A DNA stretch of 64,000 nt from Lates calcarifer (taxonomy: Eukaryota > Chordata > Actinopteri > Centropomidae): NCBI RefSeq assembly GCF_001640805.2, contig NC_066853.1:23061173-23125172 (forward strand). The letters are read 5' to 3'. Within the stretch, counting starts at the first letter, position 1, and each line of letters begins with the position of its first letter. Made by a program: the position numbers and the translations under genes. This document shows, piece after piece, positions 12,016 through 23,722 of the stretch. The notes under the pieces are model-generated. The model searched no databases. It was not told the DNA's origin and worked only from the letters and a program-made list of their open reading frames with translations.

Positions 12016-12690
12016 GTGAAGACTTAATTTAGCCCTGTGTGTATGTCTGTGTGTGTTGGGGCTGCTTTGCATTCATTATGCTTCAGGAAAGTTCAAGTTC
12101 AGAGATTTTTTTTTTCATTACACTAATCTGTTCTTCTTAAGAACTTGACCTTTTGACCCGAGACTTTGATCTAAAAAGTGGTATTTTGAAGACAGTGTGA
12201 TACATTTTAATGAAACATGAGGTTGCTCGCAGAAACATGGAAATGCACTGTCCCTGAAATGTCCTTTGTCAGAGTGTTTTGGGGAACATTTAAAATAAAA
12301 CTGTTGAAGTCGACCTGCAGTCCACGTCTGGCAAGACAGCCTCCGTCCTCTACCCCCATATGTGCCTGGTGTCACGTGACCATTACTTACCGTACTTAGG
12401 TCAGATGATAACAACAACTCCATCTGCTGAGAAAAGCCAAGAGATGTGGTTGAAAATTTTGAAAAACAACAAGTAAGGTGGACCTTTTTTTATCAAGCTG
12501 TCATTGTGTATTTTTTCTGACGGCACATAAAAGATGACATAGACGGTGCACCCAACATTGTGGGTCCTTCAGATCCCAAACCCTGGACCTGAATCTGCCC
12601 TGGTCCAAATTATACTCAGTCAAATCAGAACAAGTAGGGTCTCAATTTACTGCCACGGGACTCAGGTCTGTGTGTCAATGTCCAGAAGTT
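12016..12690. other. Unique sequence, no gene seen
   Basis: Two short frames on opposite strands overlap at 12118-12423, and neither shows a domain. A CACGTG E-box lies within GTGTCACGTGACC near 12370. GTCGACCTGCAG at 12309-12320 is a chance polylinker-like word. Confidence 0.5.
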
Positions 12691-12694
12691 TTTT

Positions 12695-12775
12695 CAGTTT
12701 TTTGGTCAATTTTTCAAATTTGCTTTATTGGCATGAACATATACTGTATGATTATAGAACTGTGTTATGTAGTGC
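12695..12775 (+). repeat. Fragment of a dispersed fish repeat
   Basis: The segment around AATTTGCTTTATTGGCATGA (12717 onward), followed by ATATACTGTATG, matches a short repeat head I recall as common in teleost genomes. Only about 80 bp is recognisable. The family name is not known to me and the copy is diverged. Confidence 0.4.
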
Positions 12776-14425
12776 TCTATGATAAAAGAAGAACCAATTG
12801 TTGAATCACAAATCATTAAAAAAGAATAAATCATGAAGGAATAAAGAACAAAATCCAGTTATCTAGGTTAAAAGCTCACACGTTTTCTAAGTGGAAATAA
12901 TTTTCAACATGACGTCGACACACTTACTGAGCACTTAACAGCAGGGAGGATAACAACACTCACCCTGTCTCAACACTAAATCCAAATATAACTCTCTATT
13001 ACCTCTATTCTGATGAATTCCTCCTTTCACCCCCGTCCTTGTGTTTCAGTTGTAAGCTTTTACACCCTTTCAGCTCACGTTTCAAGCAGACGATTAGTCA
13101 CGACTTTGCCTAAATATGTCAGTTTGCAGCAGAGAGACACAAAGCAGAAGCGAGCGAGAGAGCTGGTTGTGTGGGAGTCAAATGGAGAGAAAGTAGGGAC
13201 CCCCATGACCTGAAGACACGCTGATAACCCATACATACAAAACATACACATGCCTCCAATGCTATCAAATATGTATGTAAACACAACTGCATTAAGACAT
13301 CCATGCAGAAGTTCTTGTCAAGTGACAATGAGATGACATATTCCCACATAAAAATATCATTGCTCTGCTTTTCACTTTCTCCCTGTAACATTACTCAATT
13401 TCAGCCACAGGCTCAGGACATTACACAGGCCCTGTGTTTGAGATGTGTGTTTGATATGTGCAACTGTATGTTTTCACTGGGCAGCTGCCGTCTTCCTTTA
13501 TGTGCTCTGTAAACCACAGGATGATATATTGTGGTGCTGATGTATTTGAATGTAGACATAGTTTTGGCACACTGGTCTGCACAATACTGCACAGAGAGAG
13601 AGAGAGAGCGGGAGAGAGAGGAGAGGATGGTGTAGACAAAGGACAAAGCATGTTTCTCATGATTCAATCACGTATTTGTGTAATGAATGTATTCTTGTTT
13701 TTTAATTTATTTTCTGAAGTAAAGTTAATAGAACAGTCAGTGATGTCCCCTGCTGATAATATCATGCTACTAAAGCTACTATTTCTTTAAAATATGTTTT
13801 TAAAAAAAAACAAAAAAACAAAAAACATTGTATTTATCCAGATTGTTGATTTTATGAATTTATTTACTTATTTACTTGGCAATCAGTCTCAGTATCAATA
13901 AAATAGTTTGAGCATCGCATGATGTTTTACTCTCACAGGTACTGAATGTGGAAAACTGATGATTTAAACTCTTTTGGACTAAAGATTGTAAAATGGAAAA
14001 CATACTAACATCTTTTAAGTGTAAAATTAATCTTCCTTCAAAATCCATATTGCTTAAAACCTCATATGTTCCCAGACGTGTGCATGTGTGCTCATGTAGT
14101 GCTGTTTAGTGTTAAGTGCCTTTCTATACTGCCTACACCCCACCACCCCCCGTCGTTGTAGGGAGTGCAGAGGAGTTGGGAGGGCTGGTTCAGTTCTCCT
14201 GCAGACACCCTGTTTATTTAGCCTGACATTCCTCCACTGCTCTCTGAACGGGAGAGCCGGTTACTCTGCCTAGTCTCATCCTGACTCACGTCCGTCCCGT
14301 CAGAACCAATGACATCTGAAATATGTGTGTATGTTGGAAGAGGGTGCATATTTAGCATTTGGAGAAGCACATGCACATGTGTAGGAATACTGTCTGTCTC
14401 CATGTGTCACTAAATGTCTGACAAG
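12776..14425. other. Unique AT-rich DNA with GA and A-rich runs
   Basis: A GA run lies at 13592-13622 and an A-rich run (poly-A broken by single C) at about 13800-13826. Overlapping short frames at 13075-13790 cover both strands and have no domain. A CTC/CCC-rich stretch lies at 14140-14160. No gene is seen. Confidence 0.5.
13592..13622. repeat. GA microsatellite
   Basis: About 30 bp of GA with one GCGG interruption. Purine strand is plus. Confidence 0.9.
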
Positions 14426-14429
14426 TCAT

Positions 14430-15140
14430 CATTATCATCATTACAGCTTCGTTAGTGTACATTATGGTCTTTACGAGCACGTCGGAATGTGGTGAGCGAC
14501 TGCAGAAAGCCATTACACTTGATGACAGATTACATTTGTTAGTCACCCTCCTCGCGATGAGCTTCTCGCTGAAAGAAGAACCGAAGCGGTGGTTTAGTTG
14601 GTCTGTCCTGTCTCACAACAGTGGGAGTTTATTTACCCTTCACTTCTCATTAGGCCTCTGACTTTCACCTGCGCACAGTGGCCATTTCAGATCGTTGAGT
14701 AGCCACAGTTCACAGGGGCCTCTAATGAGTCATTGGACTTTCTGTCGATACTGCTCAACATGTACGTCTTCATTTGTCTCTGTTTAGGATTTCCTCTAAT
14801 TGATATTGAGTGCTGACTTGCACTTCGGTTAGCATGTGTTGAACTGCTTGTCACTCAAAATTAGCCCTCTTTACGAGGCAGCTCGAGCGCCAATGTGTGC
14901 ACTCAAACACGTCCTTACAGTGCGGTTAGCGACACAATTTACGATTAATTTTCTTTACCTAGACATCTGGCTGTGGCGGTACATTTCTCCTACCCTTTTG
15001 GGTCAACTTTCCATCTCTTTTATCCCTTCTGGAGAGCTCAATAACATATTTCAGTCCCACGTTGGGTTTGGAGCCAGAGTATTGGCTTTCTCATTAGAAA
15101 AAGCTCCAACTCTTCCTAAAAATCCCTCGGTTCATGCTTA
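14430..15140. promoter_or_regulatory. Candidate cluster of conserved non-coding elements
   Basis: About 700 bp without microsatellite or transposon signature and with even base composition, in contrast to both flanks. Notable words are TCTCATTAGGCCTC near 14647, CTCTAATGAGTCATTGG near 14721, CTCTAATTGATATTGAG near 14794 and TTACGATTAATTTTC near 14939, all with homeodomain-type cores. Several frames on the plus strand are open, the longest 14836-15195, but its translation resembles no family I know and it runs on into a TG tract. I favour an enhancer cluster over coding sequence. Confidence 0.4.
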
Positions 15141-15349
15141 TTTATCGCTGCTATGTGTGTGCAAATGTGTGTGTGTGGTTCAAGCTGGCATGTGATTCAA
15201 ATCTGTCATGTGCTGTAGGTGTGTGTCAGTGCAGCAGTATGCGTGTGTTTCTTTCTCTCCATGACCAGTTGCTTCTGGCCCTTCTCACTTGTTACCCTGT
15301 CATAACAGGCACTCTGCTGCTGTATTTCACCTTAAATGCACACATAGCC

Positions 15350-15373
15350 AACACACACACACACACACACACA
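15350..15373. repeat. AC microsatellite
   Basis: Twelve AC units or so, ending in ACATAG. It is one of several TG/CA patches between 15.15 and 15.92 kb. Confidence 0.9.
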
Positions 15374-15379
15374 TAGACT

Positions 15380-15890
15380 TTTACACACCAAGGTCCAGCA
15401 TACACATTCTGACTTTTCCTCACATCATTAGGCTGCAGAAGAAGAGAGGAGGCAGAAATAAGGTGCAGGAGAGTCACAGAAATGGACAAAGTGAGATGGT
15501 AAAGGGCTTTGAAAGCCTGTGTTTTATGTTTTATGGTTTTTTTTAAGCTTTTCTAGGTCATGCTCAAGCGATGCAACCTGCTAAGTTGTCTTGTGCTTTG
15601 AAAAAGTCCAAAGTGCCAGGTTGGATCTGTCAGCTGTCCCGACAGGAGAACCAGGGTGAGAGAGATAGTGGAGAGAAAAGAGAGAAGGCGAGTAGATGTG
15701 TGTATGCCAGGGAAAGTGTGTGTATGTGTATAGTAAAACTCTCGCTCTGCTTTTCACATACACAAGGCATGCATGGATGAATGTGTGGACACACACATAC
15801 TGTATTATCCCTTCCACCACTCAACCACCAGAGACAGACACACACACACACTCTGTCTCTCCCAGCCAAAGAGCTGATGGAGTATGTACA
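15380..15890. other. Repeat-rich unique sequence between TG/CA tracts
   Basis: Purine-rich words lie at 15435-15700 and scattered TGTG/CACA words at 15700-15860. The His/Thr- and Cys/Val-rich frames here come from these words. No gene is seen. Confidence 0.5.
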
Positions 15891-15895
15891 GCATG

Positions 15896-15914
15896 TTGTG
15901 TGTGTGTGTGTGTC
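15896..15914. repeat. Short TG tract
   Basis: About nine TG units ending in TGTCTG. It marks the left edge of the next unique block. Confidence 0.9.
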
Positions 15915-15919
15915 TGAAA

Positions 15920-16440
15920 AAGCCAAAGGCCCGCTGTGATTTTACATGGAATTCCTTCCAGCCTGGTAACTCAGTCTGCCTCCTACTCTTTACAACAACC
16001 GTTCGATTCCGTCATGCATGGTCTGGGACACACGAGCGGCCGCTGGATGAGAGGCTTTGGCAGCTGTCCTTCTCTGGCTAGGGACACTCACAATGGGAAT
16101 TGACTGTGGGGAATGTGATAGCGACCTTGTCTTATTACACTAATGCAGCACAGGCAAACACAGGATGGATAGCCTGTCCGCAATGGCTGCCATTCAGACT
16201 GGAGAGCACTGCTAAATGCATATCCTGTAATACTTTCTTATGTTTTTTACCGCTTTTGTGGCACAGAGTTATAGTGTGGTTATTGAACGCAGCCCCAGAC
16301 ATAGAGGGGAATAGATTTCACTTGTGTTTTATAAAGATATGCAACACAGTCCGGCCCCAAGGTCGGCCACATGGTTTTTTCCCATTAGTTCTTTTACACT
16401 GATTGGGGGAGAGTTAAATAATACCAAGTATTCCCCAGGT
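15920..16440. promoter_or_regulatory. Candidate conserved non-coding element
   Basis: Balanced, unique sequence with an uninterrupted plus-strand frame at 16100-16402 (100 codons). I do not recognise that translation and it has no start context or splice signals that convince me. Words such as TTGTCTTATTACACTAATGC near 16128 and GAGTTAAATAATACC near 16410 fit regulatory DNA. A NotI-type GCGGCCGC lies near 16035. Confidence 0.3.
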
Positions 16441-16657
16441 TAGGTAGATGTGTAACATTTTAAAGGTTAAGTTCCTCCTCAGGTTGGGCATTGCTATGTA
16501 AGCTACCCAGGAGTCTCCTGCTGCTAAAAAAACAACAATCAGTGTAATAAGTCTGGGAAATCATAACTGCTCATGGCAATTATTGAGGGCTGCAAGAAAA
16601 ATACTTGTGGTTTTAAGAACTGCAATGACTTTATGGCTTTTTCTTTTCTTTCTTTTT

Positions 16658-16673
16658 AAAAAAAAAAAAAAAA
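16658..16673 (+). repeat. Poly-A run after T-rich tract
   Basis: A run of 16 A follows directly on a TTTCTTTTCTTTCTTTTT stretch. It lies about 25 bp before the dispersed repeat at 16700 but is not clearly part of it. Confidence 0.85.
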
Positions 16674-16699
16674 GATTCAGGTGCTTAAGAAATGACAAG

Positions 16700-17352
16700 A
16701 CTCTACAGCCATGTGAGGCTGTAGAGTGAGGGGTGCTAACATCAGCACAATAACATACTCACAGTGCCATTGCCAATATATTGATGTTAAGCATGATATT
16801 TACCAGGCTGATGATCTTTGTTTAAGATTTTAGCATGCTAGAATTTGCTAACTAGAACAAAACATCAAGTACAGCTGAGGCTGATGGAAAGGTTTTGTAG
16901 GTGTTTGATCATAAATTATGGTGCTACACAAAGTAAAAATTCTGACCTTGTGAGGGTGCTAGAACAAAGGTTAAGAGACTATCATTATTACAGTTCCCCA
17001 CGGTCATTGGGTTCCATCCTCTAGAAACCACGAATGTCTTAATAAAAGTCTTAATAACATTTTGTGCCTGCTGGCTGGTGCTAGATCAAAGTATTAGAAT
17101 TCATTATTGACCATGAATATCTGCACCAAATGCCATTACAATACACCCATTAACTGTTGAGACACTGCAACAAAAAAACCAAACATTAGCTTCTTGGTGG
17201 CACTAGAAACATTAGAGAACCACCTAAGCTGGAGGGATCCACCCTCTGGGGACTGTGCATGTCTGTACAAAACTTCATTGCAGTCCAGACTAAAGTGGTG
17301 GACTGACTGACCAACATCATCTCTAGAGATGTGCTTCTAGTGTGGCTGAAAA
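16700..17352 (+). repeat. Teleost dispersed repeat with internal sub-repeats
   Basis: The element starts with a perfect 11-bp stem (16700-16710 and 16717-16727, 6-nt loop). It continues with GTGCTAACATCAG..., then the phrase AGTACAGCTGAGGCTGATGG near 16868, and ends with CTCTAGAGATGTGCTTCTAG then TGTGGCTGAAAAC. I recall this order from an abundant teleost repeat whose middle has degenerate repeating units ('gaccatgaatgtctgtaccaaat...caatccatc'). Three such units can be seen at about 17015-17045, 17110-17165 and 17233-17300. It encodes no visible protein. I do not know its class. Confidence 0.75.
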
Positions 17353-17554
17353 CATACATACACAAAGCTGACCAAGACAAATTCACTCCTCTGAGACATA
17401 AATACTCAGTCAGTTTAAAAAATGATCATGCTGAAAACTTTTTCCAAAAAAATAGAACACTCACTTCAATTCAAACCTCATTAAATGAGAACTCTTACCG
17501 AGGCAGCTGTGTCATTTTCTGTTGTCAGGAATCTGGTTGTGGCGTTCTTGCTAT

Positions 17555-17870
17555 CTGACAGGAGCCCGGGTCAGTGCAGGTTGAGGCGGTAGCCCCGGGG
17601 CCCGGATGCCAACGCGAATACGTCACCTGCTTCGCCCCCAGGCTGTGCCGTCTTGACAGGCCCGGTGTGAAAACAACATATTCCCCCCATCCAGCCCAGA
17701 GCTAGATAGATCTATCAACCTCAACCACAGTTTGATCTTGGCAGCGGCAGTGACAGACGTTTCATACTTAATCATTGTCTGTCAGGGCGGCTTTGATGGA
17801 TGAAGAGCTAAATTGCTGTGATTAAATGAACTGTTAAATCATTAGGAGTGAGTAGTATGAGTTCATGCTG
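17555..17870. promoter_or_regulatory. CpG-rich patch and candidate enhancer
   Basis: From about 17560 to 17670 the sequence is GC-rich with roughly ten CpG dinucleotides (GTAGCCCCGGGGCCCGGATG, CAACGCGAATACGTCACC). From 17700 it changes to AT-rich unique sequence with TGACAG (17750), CTGTCAGGGCGG (17780), TGTGATTAAATGAAC (17817) and TTAAATCATTAGG (17835), which look like TALE and homeodomain sites. CpG density of this kind is unusual in this window. It could be an unmethylated enhancer or a small promoter. I see no transcript start evidence. Confidence 0.35.
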
Positions 17871-19374
17871 ATAAGGGCCAGCGGTGGCAGATTTTTCCAA
17901 ACATATGACAAAAAACACATGTCTCTAGAAAAAATAACAGAAGCATAAACAAATAAGTAATAAATAATATTGACTGATAAATGTTTCACCTCACTCTGAT
18001 CCTCCACTCCTCCCTTCGCATCTTCTTCTTTCTTCTGTTCTAGTTATTCTCACTTTTTCCCCATTGAGAGCGAGAGCTACAGGAAGCAGATCCTCTCAAA
18101 TTAAACTCCACATTCTCCTCTCTAGCCATTTGCTCCCCAGGAATTCTCTGCATCGTTCCAATCATAACTACAGGAAAGAGGGGTTCGAGGTGGTGGTGGT
18201 GGGGGGGGGGGGGGGTGGTTCAGAGGCAGGAGGTGATGGATGGCTTTTCAGTGCCATGTTTGTACAGCACATAGTTGGAGCTGCTGATGGGAGGGGAAAC
18301 AACGGACGGATGAAAACAGATACGGAGAAGTGGTAATAAGAATAGTAAATTTTAAGAAACTTTATGAAAAGGCCTGTGGATTGCATGCGTGACAGTGAGT
18401 CAGTGGATGTTTTAGGTGTCTAAGCACAAGATGTGGACCCACCAGATATGTTGTTTGGCTGGATGACACTTTCTGGTACAGAGAGAACTAACTGGGGATG
18501 TAAGTGTGTGTGTTCTGTGCTTGACTCAAAGCCAGTTCAGGGTTATCCATCTCTTAGCTTTGGCCGAGTGACGGGTCAGCGGGGGTCTAATATCTCGGCC
18601 AGATGCGTCTGTGGCTCCCCGTGTTCATGTCCTTGTAGATACCTTTACCCTCTTTTTACTCTGCCTTTTTCTCTCTCTTTTCTTCGTTTATTTACTTTGA
18701 GTTGCTCTCAGTGACATATCATTGGCTGTATTTCACAAGCAATATTGCTGAGCGGTATAAATTCAGCATGAAGCCTCCAGGGTGGAATGTAAATAAAAAT
18801 CATATCAAAATGTCAATCTGACATATTTTCATATTAATAAACATCATTTTTACTCAAGTGATTGATACATCACAATGGCTTCTATCTTTATTAAAACACC
18901 AGTAATCTCATCGACTAATGCTGCACCAAACTCATATTATGTTAATGTGATTATGCGCATAACTGCAGTATGAAACATGGAGTTTTCCTGTTTTTGTTGC
19001 ATCACTGAGTAGTACTTTAGCCATGTTAATACCTTAATCCAGCTGTTATTCTCTAACAGTGTAGTTTTAACAGTGCACCTAGGGGCACTAAGATCATGCA
19101 GAACACATCATTACCTTTGAGAAGTCCACTTAAAAAAGATAAATAAATTATTATTAAATTTAAATTAAATTTTGATTATTAAAATTCAAAGTATGTAGCA
19201 TATAATAACACATAATCGAAAATTTTTGTAATTGCAACTAAAACACCTCCAATTATGAAGAGCGCAAGTCTGATTTTAGCTTATCAAAGATATGTCATGT
19301 TGGTTTATGCCAGCCAGTACGTAAGAAGCTGTTGTTTGTATGTTCAGTTATTGTGGAAGCACTCCACTTTTTTT
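17871..19374. other. Unique AT-rich sequence
   Basis: No gene is seen. The frame at 18064-18336 passes through the poly-G run and is an artefact. The frame at 18433-18714 has no domain. From 18720 to 19250 the sequence is strongly AT-rich, with TTATTAAATTTAAATTAAATTTTGATTATTAAAA-like low complexity at about 19145-19185. Confidence 0.5.
18201..18215 (+). repeat. Poly-G run (15 bp)
   Basis: Fifteen G residues preceded by GTGGTGGTGGT. Four-stranded (G-quadruplex) folding is plausible. Confidence 0.9.
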
Positions 19375-19680
19375 TTATCAGAAATCACAAGGTTGTCTCA
19401 ATGGACTTTACAGTCTGTACAGCATACCCGCGAAAAGAAATGTGATAAAACCTCTTGAAGATCAAAAGAAAGAGGGACATACAATAGATGTAATAGCTGC
19501 AACAGATGTCATGTGTACAGAATAGAGCAACTGATGACAAAATGATCATATGAACATATAATGTGATCTGCCAGGTCATTGAGCAACTTCCAGGAGTCGC
19601 ACACAACCTCCTCTCTACCATGAAGAACTGGAAAGACAACATAACTACAGAACCATGCAACAGGCAAAACTCAAGCAATC
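19375..19680 (+). repeat. Dispersed fish repeat, copy 1
   Basis: Matches a teleost family I recall by its phrase AATCACAAGGTTGTCTCAAT followed by GGACTTTACAGTCTGTACAG (19383-19424). Farther on come ACAATAGATGTAATAGCTGC and GATGTCATGTGTACAGAATAG near 19505, then AACTTCCAGGAGTCGCACAC near 19585. The order agrees with the remembered consensus over about 300 bp. A second, shorter copy lies at 57404-57560 in the same orientation. The open frames here are artefacts. Confidence 0.6.
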
Positions 19681-19689
19681 CAGTTCACA

Positions 19690-21060
19690 CATTTGTCAAC
19701 TGGAAAATGACCTGTGAAATGTGAATCATTGTCACAATTTTTTCATGACAAGATTAAGCTAAATTATGTGTAAGATATAAGTTTGAATATAATTATCAAG
19801 TTTTTCATTTCTCAAATACAAAGACTGATGTCAGACAAATTCAGAATTGTTTAAACTACAATACATAAATGTTTAGTCTGCATGTTGATCTGGATCTGCA
19901 TATCTTATGGTGAGGACCCACTGGAAGAAACAAAGCAAGTAGCTTGCTTATTTGCAAACGTTGCGTAGATGAGCAACTAATGACTTTCTGTAATAACCGA
20001 TGTGACTTTGTGCCAGATGGAACATTGTTTTGTTTGTATATATAATCCTGGAGAAAAGCAACAAACAGGAGAGGTCACTACTTCAAGTTTTTGTTTTCAG
20101 TCTGTCAGCAAATCATTGGAACCAGTGAATTTTGCCCTCATTTGGATAAAGGTGATTTTTTTTTTTCTACTTTTGGAAACTCTTGTTACTTGGAATCCCA
20201 TAATGATTTGCTTGTGTTACACAGAAAATGAACAGGGGTGACCTTTATGTATTGTGCATTGTGTTTAGTGGTTCTTCACTGTTTGTAAGTGCAGTACTGT
20301 GGTCCATGGGAAAACAGTGGAATTGAATCAAAATTGAAAACCTGTCATCAAACAGATCCTTAAAAACCAGTACCAGTTCTCTTCTTCTCTCTCTCTCTTT
20401 CTCTCTCTCTCCTTTTTTCCACTGCTGAAAACGAAGTGATTGGAAGTGACTGCATGGGGTAAGAAGGCTTTCCGCTGAGGCAGGACAAGGAGAGGTCTGT
20501 GTATTTGTGTGTGTGTTTGCATGTATGATTCAGGTGACTAAATTGGATGTGGCTTTTGGGGTGTTGGGGTGTAAAGAGCCCCCACTAGCCGCAACTAGCC
20601 AGGGAGCAGAGGTGGGGGACAGAAAGCAGAGTGAGGAAGGAGTTGACAGTCAGGTCTTTATATGGTCAGGAATGAATGAATGATCAGGGGTTGTAAGGTC
20701 AAAACTCAGGAGAGGACTACAGGGTTTATCCACACATTTGAACTTGTTCAGTTAAACCTCAGACCATACAAGTTCTGTATGAGTCACAAACCTAAAACAA
20801 TGGCGTTATAATGGGAAACATGCCTCGGTGTTTGTGGAGCCGGTTTAGTAATGGAGAGAGAGGATTTAATTTTCTAAAAGAAATACCACACTTTTATAAC
20901 TGCTGGCTGCTTTGTCCTCATATGTGTGAGGAGTGTATAGACTGAGGCTGGGGTGGTGTATAGATGGTTTCATATAGCACATGCAGTCAAAACAACTTTA
21001 TGAAGAGAAACAGCTATTGATCTGACCAGCAGGCAACCATATGATATCAATAATGGCTCT
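19690..21060. other. Unique sequence with a CT run
   Basis: A CT-rich run lies at 20379-20412. T-rich and AT-rich stretches dominate elsewhere. Frame 20002-20241 has no domain. No gene or named repeat is seen. Confidence 0.5.
20379..20412. repeat. CT microsatellite
   Basis: About 34 bp of CT with a few TTT interruptions. Purine strand is minus. Confidence 0.85.
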
Positions 21061-21061
21061 A

Positions 21062-21107
21062 TCACACACATACACACACACATACACACATGCGCACACA
21101 AACACAC
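21062..21107. repeat. Imperfect AC microsatellite
   Basis: AC units interrupted by ACATAC and ATGCGC. The interruptions suggest an old tract. Confidence 0.85.
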
Positions 21108-23722
21108 TTGCTCCATTCAATGTGGGATTAATCAATTCTCTGCTGTGGACCACCAATTGATCACACCATAGGGACTGATACATCCATCCCACTGTGCATG
21201 TGTATTGAAACATTTGCTGCCTGTTCATGAAACCATGACTCCATTGTGGTACAGGCCACATGCTGTCTGTCATTAATTCCTAGTAATTTCATATTAATGT
21301 TAGATTTATGAAGAGCAAGCTTTTGGTGCTGAATTTGTGTCACAACACTCATGTCATGGACACAGGTTTAGCACTATGCCAAATAAATGTCTCATATGTA
21401 AAGACTGGTGCCTTAATATACTTCAAATGAATTGCTTTTTAGATCATCAGACAGCCATTCATTTCTGTTTCAGATTTATCCTCATGTCACAGTTTGTTTT
21501 TGTATCAGTGCAGCATTATGTTACACTTCACTTCCTGACAATCACCTGACACAGGAAGAGATCCCTCAAAAACATGTCGCCAATGAACCTTAATACCAAA
21601 CAGACTCCTGCCCACATCTGTCCTCAGAGAAATCAAAACATACAGCTTTGACCTATTTGAGTTGTGCTAGGTAGTAAGACAGTAAGTAGTAATGAATGCG
21701 TCTTATCAAGCTACACACGCAACATATTTCCTTAATATCTGTTAATTGTATGACTTGTGTTAGTGTGTTACAGTGATATGATGACAGAGGCACGGTCAGT
21801 GTCTAAAGTCACCTGACAAACCTTTACTACAGTAATGTTTAAGGCAGACTGAGCAGAAGTTGATTTCAGCTTTCATTATGTAATATATATAAAGACAACA
21901 GTAAATGTTAAAATCTGGGTTCTGGACAGTCTTCTGTTGACTCTCTACAAGACTTCAGAACACTGTTTTATATACAAAGACATACAAGTAAAGTGTAAGA
22001 ATTCTCTGTAGACTTTATCTTGAAAGTATCTTATTCAGAAAAGGAAAAAAAAACATATTCATTTGACATTTGTAAGAATGTTTGTGTCTTATCCTTATTT
22101 ACCTATTTCTTTTGCATGCCTCAACCCGAATTGTCCAATATTTTGGAAAATACACTTTTTCCAAATGGGACAGAACAGCTCTTGCAGAGCCTGTACGGAG
22201 CTTTGCTAACTTGGTGGCTGCAGTCACCTTTGCAATGCTCCATTCCTTGTTCTCTGAGCAAAGAAGTCATTGCAATTCCATGCATGCAGTTTACTAATCC
22301 ATAGGCACAGATACAGTATGTGACGTACAGTATGTGATGAGTCAACTGAATATAAATCGGGGCTTACTGTGTGAATAGTCTGTAGAAATATGACAGTCAC
22401 TTCTGAACTTCTACAGCTTTGATGTACTGTCAAATTCAACAGCAGCCTATCAAAATAAAATGACACTCCAACGCTGATATTCTACCGCTCAGTTCCTAAT
22501 GACAGGGGCTGTTAGCTTTTCCAAAACTCTGTGTGCTTCAGTATTGCACTTCTGACAAGACGCTAGCTATAGAGTTCCTTACAGTGTGGGCGCACGATTA
22601 AGCCAACAGTACACCTCAACTTTATAAAAACACCTCTGAACAATATCCAGAGGACAAAAAATATTATCAAAGTGTTTTTTTCCACCGCCACACAACTTGT
22701 TTTTCCATTGTGTCTCATCCTATACGGTGCACTTCCTCTGCTCTCCGAATGAGATTCTCGAGGTCTTGATTTGATCTCCAGGCCTTCATTTCTCTCCCCG
22801 CCATCTCCCTGAGGTGCATTGTCTCCCATCTGCTAACTCAGCTCTTTAAGTTGCAGTGCAGCCTCCCCTACTCCTCATAATTCACAAAGTTTGCTTTAAA
22901 AACCCCCACACACACTTATTGCTACCGTGTTCAACCTTGGGAATAGACTTAGGGAAGCAGGGAAGTACAGACAGAGAGGAGGTGGGACGGGGAGAGGAAA
23001 GGATGACTGTTCTCTTGTTCTCTCCCTTGGTTCATAATTACCTGGTGAGCGAGGTGTGTGTGTTTGTGTGCGAGTGTGTGTGTGGTGTGACCCATTGGGG
23101 TGGTCCTGTAGTCTTTGTGCAGATTAAATGCTGATGCAGAGTGGAGACAGCTGGGCAAAGTGGAACTCAGGTCATTAAGGTTCTACTGGCAAGAGCAAAA
23201 ACAACCATCCACACATACACGCACACATTTACCACACCGCTCAATGAGCCTTTTATTTTGGAAAACAAACAGACGAGGCTAAAAAATGAAAGAAGGAAAA
23301 CAGTGCTGGTGACAGGCCCTCTATGGGGTCTTGGGATAGAGGGATGAGGGAGAGAGGAGAAAACCAGAGAAAACCAGGGAGGAGGGGGGAAGGTGTCTTG
23401 AACAGCTAGACAGTCGGAAAAGTGTGTATTTGTTCAAGCGAGGGCTTTTGAGTGGTTCCAAAATAAAGTGGGGGATTATGGGAGATCAGAAGAGACCCTC
23501 TGCCACCCCACCCGCTGTCCTGCGCCGCTCTTCCCGCCCCCTCCATCTTTCCCTGTCAGCATGCACATCCAGTTCACACTCAGGGGTCCTGCAGGAACTA
23601 TGGGCCTTTGTGCTACGAGGACACACTTACGAAACAGACCACATACAAGAACACCCCGGTGTGTCATTCCTGAAAAGACACTCGCAAGATCTGTTGAACG
23701 TCTAATGTTGGTTGGAGACTGA
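21108..23722. other. Unique sequence, no gene seen
   Basis: No exon or named transposon is apparent. ACAGTATGTGACGTACAGTATGTGATG near 22312 contains a 9-bp direct repeat (ACAGTATGT...). The 22140-22300 part reads like unique sequence with open frames on both strands but no domain. TG and CA words occur at 23055-23085 and 23205-23230, and purine-rich DNA at 23335-23395. Confidence 0.45.

Noticed and set aside
12309..12320. GTCGACCTGCAG, identical to part of a cloning-vector polylinker
   Set aside because: Twelve bases only, with ordinary genomic sequence on both sides; no vector sequence follows.
14836..15195. 119-codon plus-strand frame as a protein-coding exon
   Set aside because: Runs through a regulatory-looking block into TG repeat codons, with no acceptor, donor or recognisable protein.
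18783..18793. TGGAATGTAAA resembling the start of miR-1
   Set aside because: Only 11 nt agree and no hairpin partner is visible nearby.
22542..22551. TATTGCACTT resembling miR-92
   Set aside because: Ten-base match only, no hairpin.
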